Part shown: in pieces, positions 1-12,501 of the stretch
Layout: every line of letters begins with the position of its first letter
Position numbering within the stretch: position 1 is the stretch's first letter
Assembly: GCA_027924585.1 (NCBI GenBank)
Contig: BSBM01000826.1
Location: 15,640,001 to 15,704,000, forward strand
Reading direction: 5' to 3'
Source: Larix kaempferi
Taxonomy: Eukaryota; Streptophyta; Pinopsida; Pinales; Pinaceae
DNA length: 64,000 nucleotides
Translations under genes and position numbers: made by a program
The notes under the pieces: generated by a model
What the model was told of the DNA's origin: nothing
Database searches by the model: none
Seen by the model: the letters and a program-made list of their open reading frames with translations, nothing else

Positions 1-566
1 ACTGTCATCAACTAATAATTAACCTGCTGCCAATCACATCCTAATCCTGTCCACAGTCATGTCATCAACTTGTCATGTCATTTGCTTGCCCACAAACATG
101 TCTTCAATTTGTCCACAATCATGCTGTCCATAAACATGTCTTCAATCTGCCCATCAATTTACATTCTGTCCAGCAGTCTTAGTCCCTGACTGTCCGAAAT
201 TTAGTCCTCCAAATATTCAACAAAATCTCAAGAATCCTGCCCGAAAATCAGAAAAGATAAAATATTTCTTTACTGCTGCTCCTGCTGATCTGCTGCTGCC
301 TCAGAGTACCCCCGAAAATCTCAGTCCACTCCTTCCATCAATCCGAAAATCAGAGCTCCTTCCTTCCTTAACCGAATTCACCACTAGACTATCAACCCCA
401 TTAATGAAAACGTGAGGGCTCTATTTATACTCGTTTTCCATAATATTTTGAAGGTCGACCTGTCATCTTTGATAAAAATAATTTATCATTTTTATTTAGA
501 GCAGACTTCAACACTTAAATTTATTTAAGCTTTAATTCTTATTATGCTAACTTCATCAACACCCCA
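1..566. other. Unassigned AT-rich stretch
   Basis: No coding region is recognised. The sequence is rich in short CATGTC/TGTCC words and has a TATA-like CTATTTATAC at 421-430. It could be the edge of an LTR, but no TG/CA boundary or primer-binding site was found to support that. Confidence 0.3.
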
Positions 567-1040
567 ATGGCCATGTCATTTACTGCCCTTCAGGACGCTG
601 ACAACCTTGCTCCATCATATGCCCCCAAGGGCTCCTTCTCCATGCCCGCAGCTGCTCCATTATATGCCCGCAAGGGCTCTTGGAAATGCCCGCAAGGGGC
701 TCTAGACCATGCCCGCAATGGGCTCTTACACATGCCCGCAGCTGATCCATAGATATACCCGCAAGGGGCCTTTCACACCCTTTGAAGATGCCTGCAAGGG
801 CTCCAATATATGCCCGCGGACTTCTTTAGAAATGCCCGCATGGTTCCTTAAAGGATGCCCGCAAGGGATTTAGAAAAATGCCCGCAAGGGCCTTTAAAGA
901 ATACCCGCAAGGGCCTTAGATGATGCCCGCATAGGGTCCTTATGTATGCCCGCAAGGGCTTCTTAGGGGTGCCTGCAAGCTCCAATGAAATCCCCTTCTT
1001 TGATGCCCGCAAGGCCTTCTCCATATGCCCGTAAGGTGTC
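567..1040. repeat. About 23-bp tandem array with GCCC-GCAA-GGGC hairpin core
   Basis: About 18 degenerate units share a core close to TGCCCGCAAGGGCTC. Successive cores at 856, 879, 902, 924, 947 and 970 are 22-23 bp apart. The core is self-complementary (GCCC, loop GCAA, GGGC), so an RNA copy could form a small hairpin with a GNRA-type loop. Some units have lost the pairing (for example CCCGCAGCTG or CCCGCGGAC). The array resembles those of the CopT copia elements later in the window, but no LTR ties it to one. Confidence 0.75.
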
Positions 1041-1330
1041 CTTCCACTGCCTTGTCATCAGCCTTATGCTTGCCATGTCATCTACCTTGTTGCTCCTTTG
1101 TCATTTGCCATGTCATCCGTGTTTGTCATGCTTGCGAAGTTCCCTTTGCCATCTCATCGTCAAGTCTTTGTCCTTTGTCATGTCTTTGTCACTAACCTTT
1201 TGTCTTGTCTTTGTCCTCCATGTCATTTGTCTTTTGCCATGTCAAGTCTGTGTCATGCTTGCCATGTCATCATTTCAACTTTTGTCATTAATGTGTTGTT
1301 ATCAATGACAATCATGCTCATCACGGAGTT
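1041..1330. repeat. Degenerate CATGTCAT/TTTGTC repeats
   Basis: Words such as GCCATGTCATC, CTTTGTC and TTTGCCATGTCA recur without a fixed period. The overlapping short open frames here are by-products of the repeat composition. Confidence 0.5.
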
Positions 1331-1439
1331 GGTCTGGAGTCAGACTAAAGTGATTGGCAATCAATTCCTAATCATTGCAGACATAGAAGAGGTGATTTCA
1401 ATCACAAACGACCATCCTTTTGAACAATTTTGACAGTAT

Positions 1440-2660
1440 ATTCATTCACTGTTTTAGCTGGACAACCTTGACAAGTTGATTGTGTTGATTTGAAGTATTC
1501 AAGTTGATTGTGTTGATTTGAAGTATTTTGGCAAGTTGACCATTAAAGATTCCTTTGAGTAAGTTTGACAAATCCTTTTTAATTAAGTTCACTGTATAAT
1601 ACTCTTCACCTAGTTAACAAGTATCACATTGATGGCTTGGGTTAATCAGTTTGACAGTATTGACTGTGTTGACAGCATTTAGCTGAAAGTATTCTTTGAT
1701 TGCATGACAAGATGACCTCGTCATTGTTGTAAGGGTTTGTTATTGATTATTATCTGTAAGTGTGTTGGATTGACCTAAGATTGACGTGTTAGTGGTTGAC
1801 TATGAGCCTTAACTGTTATCTGAGTAAGATTGGCAAGTTTGACTTTGTGTCTTGACCAAGTAAAGTTTGTATTGATTGAGTTTGACATTCTAAATCTTGT
1901 ATTGATTTGACAAACTGTAAGTGTCCTGGATTGATTAAGTTGACTAAAGTAAGACATTGATTGAGTTGACAAGTTGTCGATCACAATATTGTAAGGGTCT
2001 TTTATTTAAGTTGTTTGGTTGACTATGAGTATTTGACTATGCCTATGTTTGACAAGTTGTCATTGTATGAGACTGTATTGACAGTGCTCTTTGACTTAGT
2101 ATATTGATTAGATGAAAGTATCCATAGGTGGCATAGCATTGACCAAGTTGGTTGAAGACATGAACTAATTGACTTAGCTAGTTGTGGATTAACTGAGATT
2201 GACCTTGTTGGTTAAGTCTTTATCTAGTTGATTGAGAATTATCTTTGAGGGTGGTTATGTTGAGTATGATTGGATAAGTTAGTTGTGGTTGTACTAACCT
2301 TGCTTATCTTAGGTACACAAGCAACTTGGTATAGGTTGGTTCAATTGAGCAGGATTGGCACAGGCTGTGCTATGTAAAGTTGGTCTGACTCAGATTGGCT
2401 GAGTTGTATGAGCAGTTGGTTTGACTCAGGTGGACTGAGTCTTGTATGCAGTTGGCAAGACTCAGATTGATTGAGTCGGTTGATGTGAGCAACAGGTTGA
2501 CCAGCAGTGTCACACAGTTGTGGTGCAGTGGTCAGTGAACAGTGAATAGTTGATGAGCAGTGGTCAGTTGATGAGTTGTGACAATGGTTGAGCAGTGTGG
2601 TGCAGTGTGGTACAGGTGTTGGTTAGCAGGTCCGTAGGATCAGTGCAGTCGTGGTTCAAC
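1440..2660. repeat. Degenerate TTGAC/AGTTGAC-rich repeat region
   Basis: The words GTTGAC, AAGTTGAC, GATTGAGTTG and TTGACTCAG recur dozens of times at irregular spacing. One direct duplication of about 31 bp is visible at about 1488-1535 (CAAGTTGATTGTGTTGATTT twice). No protein-coding signal is recognised. Confidence 0.5.
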
Positions 2661-3104
2661 AGTTTCTATCTTCATATCAGGGTGGAAGGACGGGGCAAGG
2701 AAATCTAGGGAGCTAAGGCTTCCTTCAGGTTGTAGCCTGTAAACCAGGGGGTTGTAGCCTCCTTCCAGTTGTAGCTGGAGAATTGAAGTCTTTGTAACAA
2801 AGGGGGTTGTTGCTTCCTTCCAGTTGTTGATGGTAAATTATTATTATAAAGGCTTTCGTGGTTTTTGCCCCAGGACTTGGGTTTCCACGTAAAAATCTTG
2901 TATACTGTGTTTTGCTATGCTTCCTATGTGATGATGATATGATGAGTTGTAATTGTTAATAATGCTGATGATATAATGATAATATGATAATGCATTAATG
3001 AATGATGTATTGAATAAGCTGCTGATGATTGTTAAAGTTGAAAAAGTAAAAGCTATACACACTGTTCACCCCCCCTCTTAGTGTGCTCGGTGTGTCCAAC
3101 AACA
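2661..3104. other. Possible end of an older copia LTR
   Basis: Short duplicated blocks (GGGGGTTGTAGCCTCCTTCCA-like) are followed by a C-run, TTCACCCCCCCTCTTAG, at about 3065-3081 and then GTGTCCAACA. Such C-rich motifs occur close to the ends of some plant copia LTRs. No boundary could be fixed, so this is weak. Confidence 0.25.
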
Positions 3105-3410
3105 TGTGCACAAGAGAGAGAAGCAGCAGTTGGAGGAAGACTAATATTTCGGTTTTATTTTATCTTTGTATCTAGGGTATATTTCTATGAGAGAGCTTTA
3201 GCTCTTCATTGTACTTAGTTGATGAATCTATACTGAAGAAGTTCTGCTGGGTTTTCTTCCCCAAGTGGGCTTCTTAGGATAAATCTTTGTGTATGCTGTG
3301 AATGTCTTTCTTTCAGTGATCCTTATGCAATTATTATTATGATATAATATAAATTGAATTAAAGTCTAAAGAATTCTGAATAACATATTTGCTTAAGTAA
3401 AACCTCAACA
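3105..3410 (+). repeat. Copia-A 5' LTR (right end firm, left end uncertain)
   Basis: The LTR ends CTCAACA directly before a TGGTATCAGAG primer-binding site. Inside it, the GCTGGGTTTTCTTCCCC block at about 3247-3265 resembles the downstream part of the CopT LTRs (GCTGGGTTTTCTACCCCATG). The left boundary at 3105 is only a candidate TG; the LTR may start further upstream. Confidence 0.55.
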
Positions 3411-3422
3411 TGGTATCAGAGT
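3411..3422 (+). promoter_or_regulatory. Copia-A minus-strand primer-binding site
   Basis: TGGTATCAGAGT follows the LTR end with no gap. It matches the standard plant copia PBS (initiator-Met tRNA 3' end) except for the last base, where GAGC is usual. It marks the start of the internal region, and the leader continues to 3593 before S1 interrupts it. Confidence 0.85.
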
Positions 3423-3593
3423 AGCGTTTAAAGAAGTCACTGTAACAACTGCAATTGCCGGAAACTAGGGCTTACCGTTTTAGGCCTTTCCATCCACAGA
3501 TCAAGCTCAATCTTAGCGTCCTTGAACTCGCCCTAGGAGGGCACATCTATCTGTGGATTTAGATCTTAGATCCGAGAATTTTCAATTTTGACC

Positions 3594-6500
3594 TGTAGTC
3601 CGCCGAGATGCACACCAGCATCAGAAATATTTCGAAAGCTGTTCCTTCACTACAAGTGGGGAAGGTGTGGCCTTGGGGGCAAGCAATGAGCCAAGTATTG
3701 TCACCTGAATCCTAGCTCCTCCGTTTAAGCAAACTCCTAATGAAGCCAAGGGGGGTTGTCCCTAACAAAGAGTTGTCTATGGCTCTTATGTTTTAAGTGT
3801 TTTTATGGTGTATGGATGCGGATGGGTGTTGTTTAGGAGTTTTTTAAGATGATCAAAGATTTACAATAGCTTGAACTTAGATAAACAAAGATACAAATTG
3901 CAAGATAACTGAATACACAACCACTTGATCAAATAGAATCAAGGCAACCACAAGATGATATAATATAAATGCTTCAGATAACAAGTAAATGATAAGAAGA
4001 CCAGTGCCTTATGGAGTCACGTAATTGAATGCTTGGGTTGCTTGATACAAGTGCTCAGTGTTTGTGAAATGTTTTGCAATTGTTCTTTGTATATTTTATT
4101 GTAAATTTTAATGATAATCTTGTTTTAGGTGAGAGGTATTTCCAACCGGAACACGATGTCCTGGAAATCTAACCGGAAGATGTACTCTAGGTGGCCCCGT
4201 TCAAGGACATGACGGACCGACCTGGATCACAGCTAGGTGTTCAGGGAACTTAACCAGCATTGTGTCCGAGGTTGGGTTGCTCGGTGCCCTCACTAGGAGT
4301 TCCCCACTTATGAGTACTTATCGAACAAAGCCGGTTCGTTGGTTATGGGGTTAATGATTCTATTATGGTTTGAACTTGCAAGATTAGGCAACCAATACTG
4401 TTTCTGAGTATTCCAACTTTTTTAGGGTTGGGCAGAGCATACGCGGCAAGGAGAAACGAATAAATTCAAATTTTATTATGGGAAATGTGTTGCGAATTTT
4501 AGTTTAGAGCACACAAATAACTAAAATGCTCTTCGATAGAGAGTGCTCTTGACTGTCTTATGATCAATTCAAGAGACTTATCTAATCTATATGAAATGCA
4601 ATGCAACAATAAAAATGCTCTCCGACAGAGAGTGCTCTTGACTCGTCTTGCGACAAGTTTAAGAGACTTATCTACACTACGTGAAATGCAAATGAGATAG
4701 TTAAGGTGCAAATAACTTGAAATAAAACTAAATAACAATTAATTTCTATTTGCAAAATTGAACTAATCTAAGCAATTATTGTTCTAGTGCAAAAAATGAA
4801 ACTACTCTACAGAGTGAAACCAAACACAACAAGAACACTACAAACCTTCCCAAATGGGGGAAGTTGGATGTGGGGGATTAAAAACCCCACTTATGAACTG
4901 TATTAATCAAATGCAATTGCCTTTGGGAATTTAACCCTTGAAAAGGATTTTGAGAGAAATAAACAAGAAGAAAACTAACAAGCTCTCAAGAGCTTTTACA
5001 AAGGAGGGTGTATTATGGTTTTTGTCTTCTTGGTTTGGATCATCCTCTTGGTTTATTGCTTTCTTTGGTTTAGATCCTCTTCTTCTTCTTGTTTCGAGAC
5101 TTCTTGATTTTCCTTCTCAAGTACCTGTCACAATGATCAACCTTCAAGTACCCATTAGCATTAGTCAAGGCAATGTAAAATAAATCTAAGAGCTAAACTA
5201 GGAATGGAAATCTAAGATGCAAATTACTTAAAGAAACTAGATGCAAAAAATTAACTAAGATCTAAACTATATGCAAACTAGAATATTGAAATAGAATGCA
5301 AGTCTAACAATGCTAATCACTAACTCAAATGAGATCTAAGTTAAAACAAAAGATTACATACTTTTTTGGAGTTTTTTAAGAGTTTTGAAGACAAGCAAGA
5401 AATGAAAAATGAAAGGAGGCAAAAGGTAGAAGGTAAAGGCTGAAAATGAAAGCGAATGAAAGAGCTAAAGGGAGACGAGAGGAGAGGAAGGAGATCTAAG
5501 GAAGGAAGACTAAAGGAAGAATACGAGAAGGGAAGGGAGGACTGTTGGAGAACTGAAAACTGCCCACCAAAACAGTGAGCATAAAACAGGAAAAAGGGCA
5601 GCCAACAGTAAAATGGAAAGAGCAGGTTGCAAAAGAAGATGGGGTAGGACAGTGAGCAGGGATTTAGCAGTAAAGAAAAGCAAGCAAAAAATGAGAAGAA
5701 GAAAGGGAAGGAGGAGGCCGAATGGAGAGAGGATAGAAGATAAAAAACGAAGCTAGGATGAGAGAGGGAAAGCGAGGCAAGGATCAAGCCTATTGCAAAC
5801 AAAAATAGACTTGATGGGAATGTCCAAGATTGGAGAAGGATAGAACTTGAGTTTCCACAACTTGGAGATAGAACAAGTAACCAGTGATTGAAAAGAGAGT
5901 TTTATAGTTGTTGATGGATGAGGCAAGAAGGCCTTGTGTTTCTCGATTCTTTGAAGTAGAAGCCTTTTTTGGGAACCTGCAAGATGAATGTGTTAGTCAA
6001 AAAGAGCTTTTGCTTGATGGATGAGAAGAGACAAATCTTTTCTCCACCTGACAGTGTACCTGAAAACCACAACACTCAAAAGAAAAGAATAGATCAAATA
6101 ATAACGTGCTAGATTGTTAGCCTTCCTATCAATGATCATACAATTAAAAATTAAGAGAGTTGAGGTAAGAAAGGTATCACTTCACACAAGATGAATTTGA
6201 CACACAAAGAACTCCCACATGGACCTCCAAAGTCTTACTCTTTATTAAATCTTAAACAAATGATACAAAATTCTCCAGAGTTTCTTTGCACAAATCTCCA
6301 TGAAGAATGAGGAGGCAAGGCACTCCTTTTATACAAAAACTAATGGCCAAATACCTAAATCGAAGTTGGCATCAAGGAAAGCCAATGGCACTAAACACAA
6401 ATTCGAATTTCCAATCAATTAATGGCTTGGAGTGAGAGCACATGAGATAACTTGAGCTTGCTAGTTGGTAGGAGTGGGGAGGTGGCCTCCACCTAGGCAA

Positions 6501-7667
6501 GGTGCCCCCCATCCCAACATAGTTCTTATCACCACAACATTGTAATATACATCAACCCAATACGTGATAGCCAAGTGGATAATGCGTGAGCCTCAAGGAG
6601 AATGCGTGAGCTTGAAGGAGATCAAGTCTTGAGTTGGTGTAAATGCTAACTCGAGCTCATAAGGGAGCCAAGCTATGATGTGGCCACAAAACTAGGGATG
6701 CGCCCACCTTCCAATAAATGCTAACTCAACCTTGCATTAAATCACCTCCACATCATCAAATCGTGAATCTAATGAAGGAGGGCGAATTTCTCTTGATTGA
6801 GTTGATTACTGGTGACTAGATACTTCACTGAATGCTCTTGGAGTTGATTGGAATCATCATGAATGTCTGTTGCCATGTCATTTAGCCTATTTAAATAATC
6901 CAATTGGATTATTTTGGAGAGAATTGGATAATTCTCCAATTTATTATTTTTTATTAATTTAATTAATAATTTCTCTTTTATTGATTTTTTGAGAAAATAT
7001 TAATTAAATGGCTAGATGACCATCCGAAACTTAGGATAAGTGGGCTTGGGGTTTAACTGAGATTATTGGCTTAGGAATTAAGCTTCCAATCACTTGAAAC
7101 CATCCCCAAACGACTGACATATTACAAATTGAATTTTTCCAATTAAATATTTGGAAAAATAATAATAAAAATAATAAAAAATAAAACTCATCCAACGCGT
7201 TCGGTAAATTTTTTTCGGACATTGTTTTTAATGGACGAGAGACCTAGGAAATGACCATCTAAGACATATATGGTGTCTAGTAGGTTCATATACATCAGTT
7301 GGACTCTAATAACCCCCCAAGGCTCAAATTTAAAAATCGGGCATTCTAGCTTTGGAGGAAGCGGGAGAAAACCTCATTGATTATTACTCAGCTATAGGCA
7401 AAGCATAATTGACAAGGGCAAAAAACTCCCTGGAATGCCTTAGTTGATAGTCAAGTCAAGGGGAACCGAGCCACTCAAAACCCTACTAGCACACTATTAC
7501 AAACCCCATGGGACCATGGTCATTTCAGCAGAAAAATAAAACTAGCTAGCCAAAATTGGCTAATTATTGCAAACTGAACCTTTGATACCCTAGAAGTGAA
7601 CACTGATTGTGTTCCAACACTGGCGGCTCAATGGAGGTTCGACTATTGTACAATATAGTTGGCAACA
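3594..7667 (-). mobile_element. S1: 4.07-kb solo gypsy LTR in the Copia-A leader
   Basis: The insert begins TGTAGTCCGCC, ends TTGGCAACA and is flanked by TGACC at 3589-3593 and 7668-7672. Its left end matches the LTR of Gyp-E (CCGAGATGCACACCAGCA, GTGGGGAAGGTGTGGCCTTG), so it is that family. By comparison with Gyp-E, whose PBS lies left of the same end, S1 is in minus orientation. No internal region or second LTR is present, as expected after LTR-LTR recombination. A minus-strand TATA-like box (TATAAAAG) lies near 6325-6333. A purine-rich stretch on the + strand at about 5390-5790 creates a spurious 153-residue minus-strand open frame. A short inverted repeat (CTTCCC/GGGAAG) lies at 4846-4863. 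Confidence 0.88.
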
Positions 7668-7988
7668 TGACCTAAATTATGCAGAAATTTTAGAAATTAG
7701 GGTTTCCAGTTTTGGACTCTTCTGACCTCAGATCTAGAAGAAAAGAAGGTTTTCTCAACTCGCCTTGGGAGGGCGCATCTTCTCCATGGATCAGATTCTC
7801 CAGATTCAAAGTTTGAAAAAATCAGGGTTTCCTCATAAAACCCTAGGCTAGATGTTAAGCAGTTTTCAAGTTGACATTGGAGCTGATTTTGGCTTGTGGA
7901 GATCACCTTGGCATAGCGCATTGATTGGTAGGTCCAAATTCCATTTTTGAAAACTTTCATCTTTGTCATATTTTTAAGCTTGGACAAA

Positions 7989-8312
7989 ATGATGAACAAC
8001 ACCAAGCTTGATGAGAAGCTTGAAGGGATTGATAACTTCCGAGCATGGAAGTATAGGGTGCTTCTCATTCTAGAAGAGAATGATTTGGAAAAATATGTTG
8101 AAGAAGAAGTTGATGAGCCAGAGGGAGATAAAGCTTAAGGTAAGGCACAATAAGATCATGATTAGCGCAAAGAGAATCATTGCAGATTCTATCAAGGATC
8201 ACTTGGTCCCTCACGTCTCATCATTGAAGACTACAAAGTAGATGTTTGATGCCTTGTCCCGGTTGTTTGAAGGAAAGAATATCAACCGGAAGATGACATT
8301 GAGGACACAACT
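7989..8312 (+). pseudogene. Copia-A gag, N-terminal part
   Basis: The first ATG pair at 7989 starts a frame with KLDEKLEGIDNFRAWKYRV and LILEENDLEKYVEEE, the N-terminal pattern of plant copia Gag (DUF4219/UBN2 type). A TAA at 8136 and a frame change break it. The next frame (from about 8143) has the ISAKRIIADSIKDHL segment typical of this Gag, then a TAG at 8239 in front of MFDALSRLFEGKNI, where related Gags usually have an E or Q. The gene is then cut by S2 at 8313 and resumes at 12215. Confidence 0.8.
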
Positions 8313-11300
8313 TGTTATCACATCCATTTTAGCTGGAGCTACCATGCTGCAGATTGTGTGGTCGGGGACCATACTATACTTTTTTTTGTTCAGATCCGAG
8401 ATCGGATGCTTTCAGAGGAGGTACACAGTTTTGTTCAGATTGCCCTGAGCAGACACATCAGTGGGGACAGATGATTTATTGTATTGTCCAGACATGTATA
8501 CATTATTGCCTACAGAGGTACCCTTCTTTGCCAGGCTTTGCATAAGCCCATTGAGACAGTTGCCTAGCCATATTTTGATAGAGTGTTACAGAGTATTGCT
8601 GGTTTACCACTTATGGCTCGGATTCAGTTGAGATCCAGTTTCAGAGTCAGCTTCAGCAGTAGGTATATGGTGCAGCAGGTATAGCATTTGATGTTCCATT
8701 GCTTATGTTGTCGATTAGACTTGTTTATACATGATAGTACACTGACTTTACATATTATGTTGATGTGGTGATGTAGTTGTTATTATGATGTGTTTGGCCC
8801 TTGGTGATGTCAGTCCACCACCTTCTATAGGCTCCTATCTATGCACACTGATTCACATTCCCACTATTGTTATAGACTTGGTCACTTAGTCCCCCTAAAC
8901 AGCTGACTTTGGATCCACCTTCACTCTCTCCACCCATCCGACCCATTCATGATCAATCTTTCGCGACTTGGATTCTGATTTGTGACCTTGAGGATCCCTT
9001 TCCCCACTGATCTCTGAGTATGCCATGACTCCCTGTCTTTTGTGCCTCGGCTCTTCAGTGTGTGAGATGCACTCTCAAACCTGGGATTTTCTCCTGTCGG
9101 TTGCTCCCGATGTTGCAATGTAGTATAGGAGTGTGTAGCCTCACCGAGTGTTCCCCATTGGTCATCGAAGCATTTATGCTCACCCCCATTAATCTGCAGT
9201 ATGAGCACCTTGATTATATCTATTGAGATATGTATGTAGCCCAAAAGGGCCTTGATGTAAAAAGAAATGAAGAAATGAAGAATTGTAAAGCAAGCCAAAA
9301 AGGCTATTGTAAATGTAAAATCTAGCCAAAAAGGCTAAGTATGAAATTCATTGTAAAATCCATGCATTGTGTTTGTAAATGCACATGGACACAGGTCAGC
9401 CATACATATCAGCTTTGTAGTGGTTATTTCCTCACCTAGTCCCGCGGGGCAAGGAGGTGAGAGGGAGTAAGGGACAAGCTCAAGATTGTCCCCTAGAGTC
9501 TCAAGTTACGGTTTGTCGGACACCCAGTTTGGCGGCTCTAGAAAAGATCCTCATGGAGTCTTATTAAGGCATGGATGTGAGTTGTGAGGTACTTGTTAGA
9601 TGACCAGTGGCGGTTTCCCTGCACTATACCCATTTGTGAGGCACCGCCCTTCCCCGTGTTCTGTCATGGTATGCTTATCTCAGTGGACCCCGCTTTCCCG
9701 AGTTATCCAAAGGGTCACGTAATCTTTGTCCTTGTCATCCCTCATCCTTCACCTTGTTTTCCACCTCACCTAAAGTCATTTAGGTGGTCAAGTCTATAGG
9801 TTGTGCGTAGCAGTTTGAGTCTTTTGGATGTGGTGGGCCCACCTCACCAGGGGCCTCATATTTTTGATATTATGTATTGTTGATCGCCATATTATCATCG
9901 TATTGTTTAGTAATGTACTAACATGTATAAGGAAGCCTATTGCTTCATATTGCATACAGGTATTCAACCAGCACCATGTTGACTAGATTTGACTTGGTCA
10001 AACTAGGTTGACCAGGCAAAAAATGGGCCCGAAAAAATATTGCAATCAAGATTTCGATTTTGGTCATTTGTGTTCTCTTGGGGTACCATATGAACTTCCA
10101 AGCATCAGAATTTGAAAAGATTGAGGCATCGGAATTTGAAAAGATTGAGGCAGTGATGAGATTTTTAATTATTATTGGTCATTAATGACCTGTTTTAATT
10201 AAAAATCATGGATTTTGGGCAAACAGTGCCTAAGTGATGGATCGTGGTCGTTCAAGTGACCATGTCTATTATTTTTGGGGCCTACAATTGCATTGCAACA
10301 AACGGTTCGACAATCCGGGCACTATAAGTGGGTCAAAAGCCCAATCTACATTTTCAGCAATCAAAACCAGCAGTAAATTAAAGGAAAATAAAAAATTGAC
10401 AAATGCAACTATGGCAAATGGAAAAAATCAAAGGTTGGCTAATACAAGGGTGATTTCTAAGGTAATGTTGGTATGTTTGGACATCATATTATGTGTTGTG
10501 GGTCCCTCCATTGGACCAGCTCACTAGGTGGGACGAATTTGCCCATTGGGGGGCGTTTTTCCTCACTTGGCAAATTCGATTTTCATGTTTTATTGTATGT
10601 GGGACCATGATGTATTAGTTAGGGGGCTAAAACACCATATAGACACCCCCTAATGTGCTATTTGATTATTGTATGGGCCCTACAAGGGACCCCCTCACTC
10701 CACTTGTGCGCTACACTTGGGCAATTCGCACCCCCTCTTGGCTCACTCTCCACCATTCGATTTGGTTGTTGGGGAGTTAATCCCAACCCTCCATTTTGGA
10801 GGGAATAGGGTTTTGAGAGTGGCCTTTCTCTATAAGAGTAGGCACTCACCCATTGTACAGTTCCTCTTGGCATTTTAGACTTGCAATAGAAGAGAAAACA
10901 TTGGCAGCTCTTGCTTGGTCCTTGTGTGATACTCTCTTGAGATTGTTGATTGCCATACTATCTTGATGCACTGGAGTAGATTGTGGATGTTTCCAGCATT
11001 GTATTTCTCACCATTGTTTGCAGAGCATTGTATTTCTCACCATTGTTTGCAGCAAGCACAAAGTTTTGGAGGAGGGCGCACCATTTGGCTGCCACTGTTG
11101 CTCCACGCTCCAGGATCAGTAAAAAAGGGAAGTGTTTTTGTCATTTCAGCCAAGCATTTTCTCTCATCTTTTATTTGTATTGCTGTAGATTTCAGTTGCT
11201 TGTCTTACTGATTTGATCTATGTCCATTGGTTTTGGCAGGCAAGGAGGACGAGTTGGTGGGAGTGGGCAAATCGAATTCACCTGGGGACTTCTACAACCA

Positions 11301-12209
11301 CTTCTATTTGATCTTCGGGGCGTACATCCTCATCAAAATCAAAGATATCAGTTGGTTCCAAGTAGGTGTTTCATCTTCTTCTCTTGTATTTCAATTTCTA
11401 GTTTGTTGAAGAGAGACAATCCACATTAAAACCCTAAAAATTAAAATCTCTAAAATCCACCGTTAGAATTTATTTTGCTTGTAAACCCGCTTATGAAACG
11501 TTGTCAAAAGCCTATATCTTAAGTTTCATTTAGTTTCGACTCCATTTACCCACTTAACCAGGCACTAGTCATTTTCTAAATTCACCCCACTTGGGCAAAC
11601 TGGTCAAACACGCTGTTGGGTATTTTTCTGGGTTCTGGGTACTTTAGATTTGGATTGAAAACGTCATTTTATCTTAAAAAATCAAGTATTGTTTGTTGGA
11701 AGTGATTATAAACGCCAATTTCTCGCTGCCCTAGATCTATTTCACTCACTGTTTAACCTTTGTCTTGGGCAGTTTTACTTCAGCACTTCACTTACATTTT
11801 ATTGTATCTCCTTGGACTATTTCAGCCATACAATCACTATTCTAATCTTGTCATCTAATTATTTCTGATCGTTGGTCACTTATCACATCACCATCATTTC
11901 ACTGCTTGTGTCCATCAGTTGACTGGAACTAGACTTAGGAGCTCATCTACACTCACTCCTTGTTCTTTTTATCTCTTATTCTTTTGGGATCTGGGTGTAT
12001 TTTTGTCTCTCAACCATCACTGGTTGAGTGGGGTCTCCCCCTTGACTTGGCTAAGTGCCTCGTCTAAAGTGACAATAGCTTTGTCTGGTGTGACTTCCGT
12101 TCATTGAGTGGAGGACTTGGCCATTGTTGGTTACACCTTCCTAGCTGTCCACCCTCTACCATCCCTGTTGGGACACCTTACTTTAGTAGCTAGAGTTTGT
12201 GAGATAACA
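8313..12209 (+). mobile_element. S2: 3.9-kb solo LTR inside gag
   Basis: The insert starts TGTTATCACATCC, ends GTGAGATAACA (7-bp terminal inverted repeat TGTTATC/GATAACA) and is flanked by CAACT at 8308-8312 and 12210-12214. Its right end resembles the terminal part of the Gyp-C LTR (CCCTCTACCATCC, GATAACA), which suggests + sense orientation. A TATA-like TATAAGAG at 10831 agrees. Small internal duplications are seen at about 10103-10150 (GGAATTTGAAAAGATTGAGG) and 10993-11053 (GCATTGTATTTCTCACCATT). No gag, pol, PBS or second LTR is present. Open frames inside it look like chance. Confidence 0.85.
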
Positions 12210-12214
12210 CAACT

Positions 12215-12501
12215 CAAGAATGTGAAAATGGAGAATTCAGAAACCATTCAATCCTACTTCACAAGGGCATCTCAAATCAAAGAACAACTTGAAGCCATTG
12301 GAGAAACAATTGATGAAGCTAAGATAGTGATGACTACATTGAATGGTCTCCCAAGGTCTTGGGAATCATTTATTCAAGGGATTTGTTCCAAAAGGAAGCT
12401 AACAAAGTTCAGCAGGCTATGGAAAGAATGCATGCAAGAAGAAGCTAGATTGGTAGTAAGAGAAGAAAAGTTGGGTGATGATGAAGACCAAGCACAAGCA
12501 G
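12215..12501 (+). pseudogene. Copia-A gag, middle part
   Basis: The frame continues the gag broken at 8312: LKNVKMENSETIQSYFTRAS, then QIKEQLEAIGETIDEAKIV and LNGLPRSWESFIQGI, the core of the UBN2/retrotran_gag_2 domain. The open frame appears to begin at 12108, but that upstream part lies in S2 and is not gag. The domain ends in an acidic stretch, DDEDQAQA, where S3 is inserted. The zinc-knuckle part follows at 13378. Confidence 0.88.

Noticed and set aside
5341-5802. 153-codon minus-strand frame rich in Ser, Leu and Phe
   Set aside because: Opposite a purine-rich tract within solo LTR S1; low-complexity translation.
12108-12214. N-terminal part of the 132-codon gag frame
   Set aside because: This stretch is the end of solo LTR S2 plus the target duplication; gag begins at 12215.
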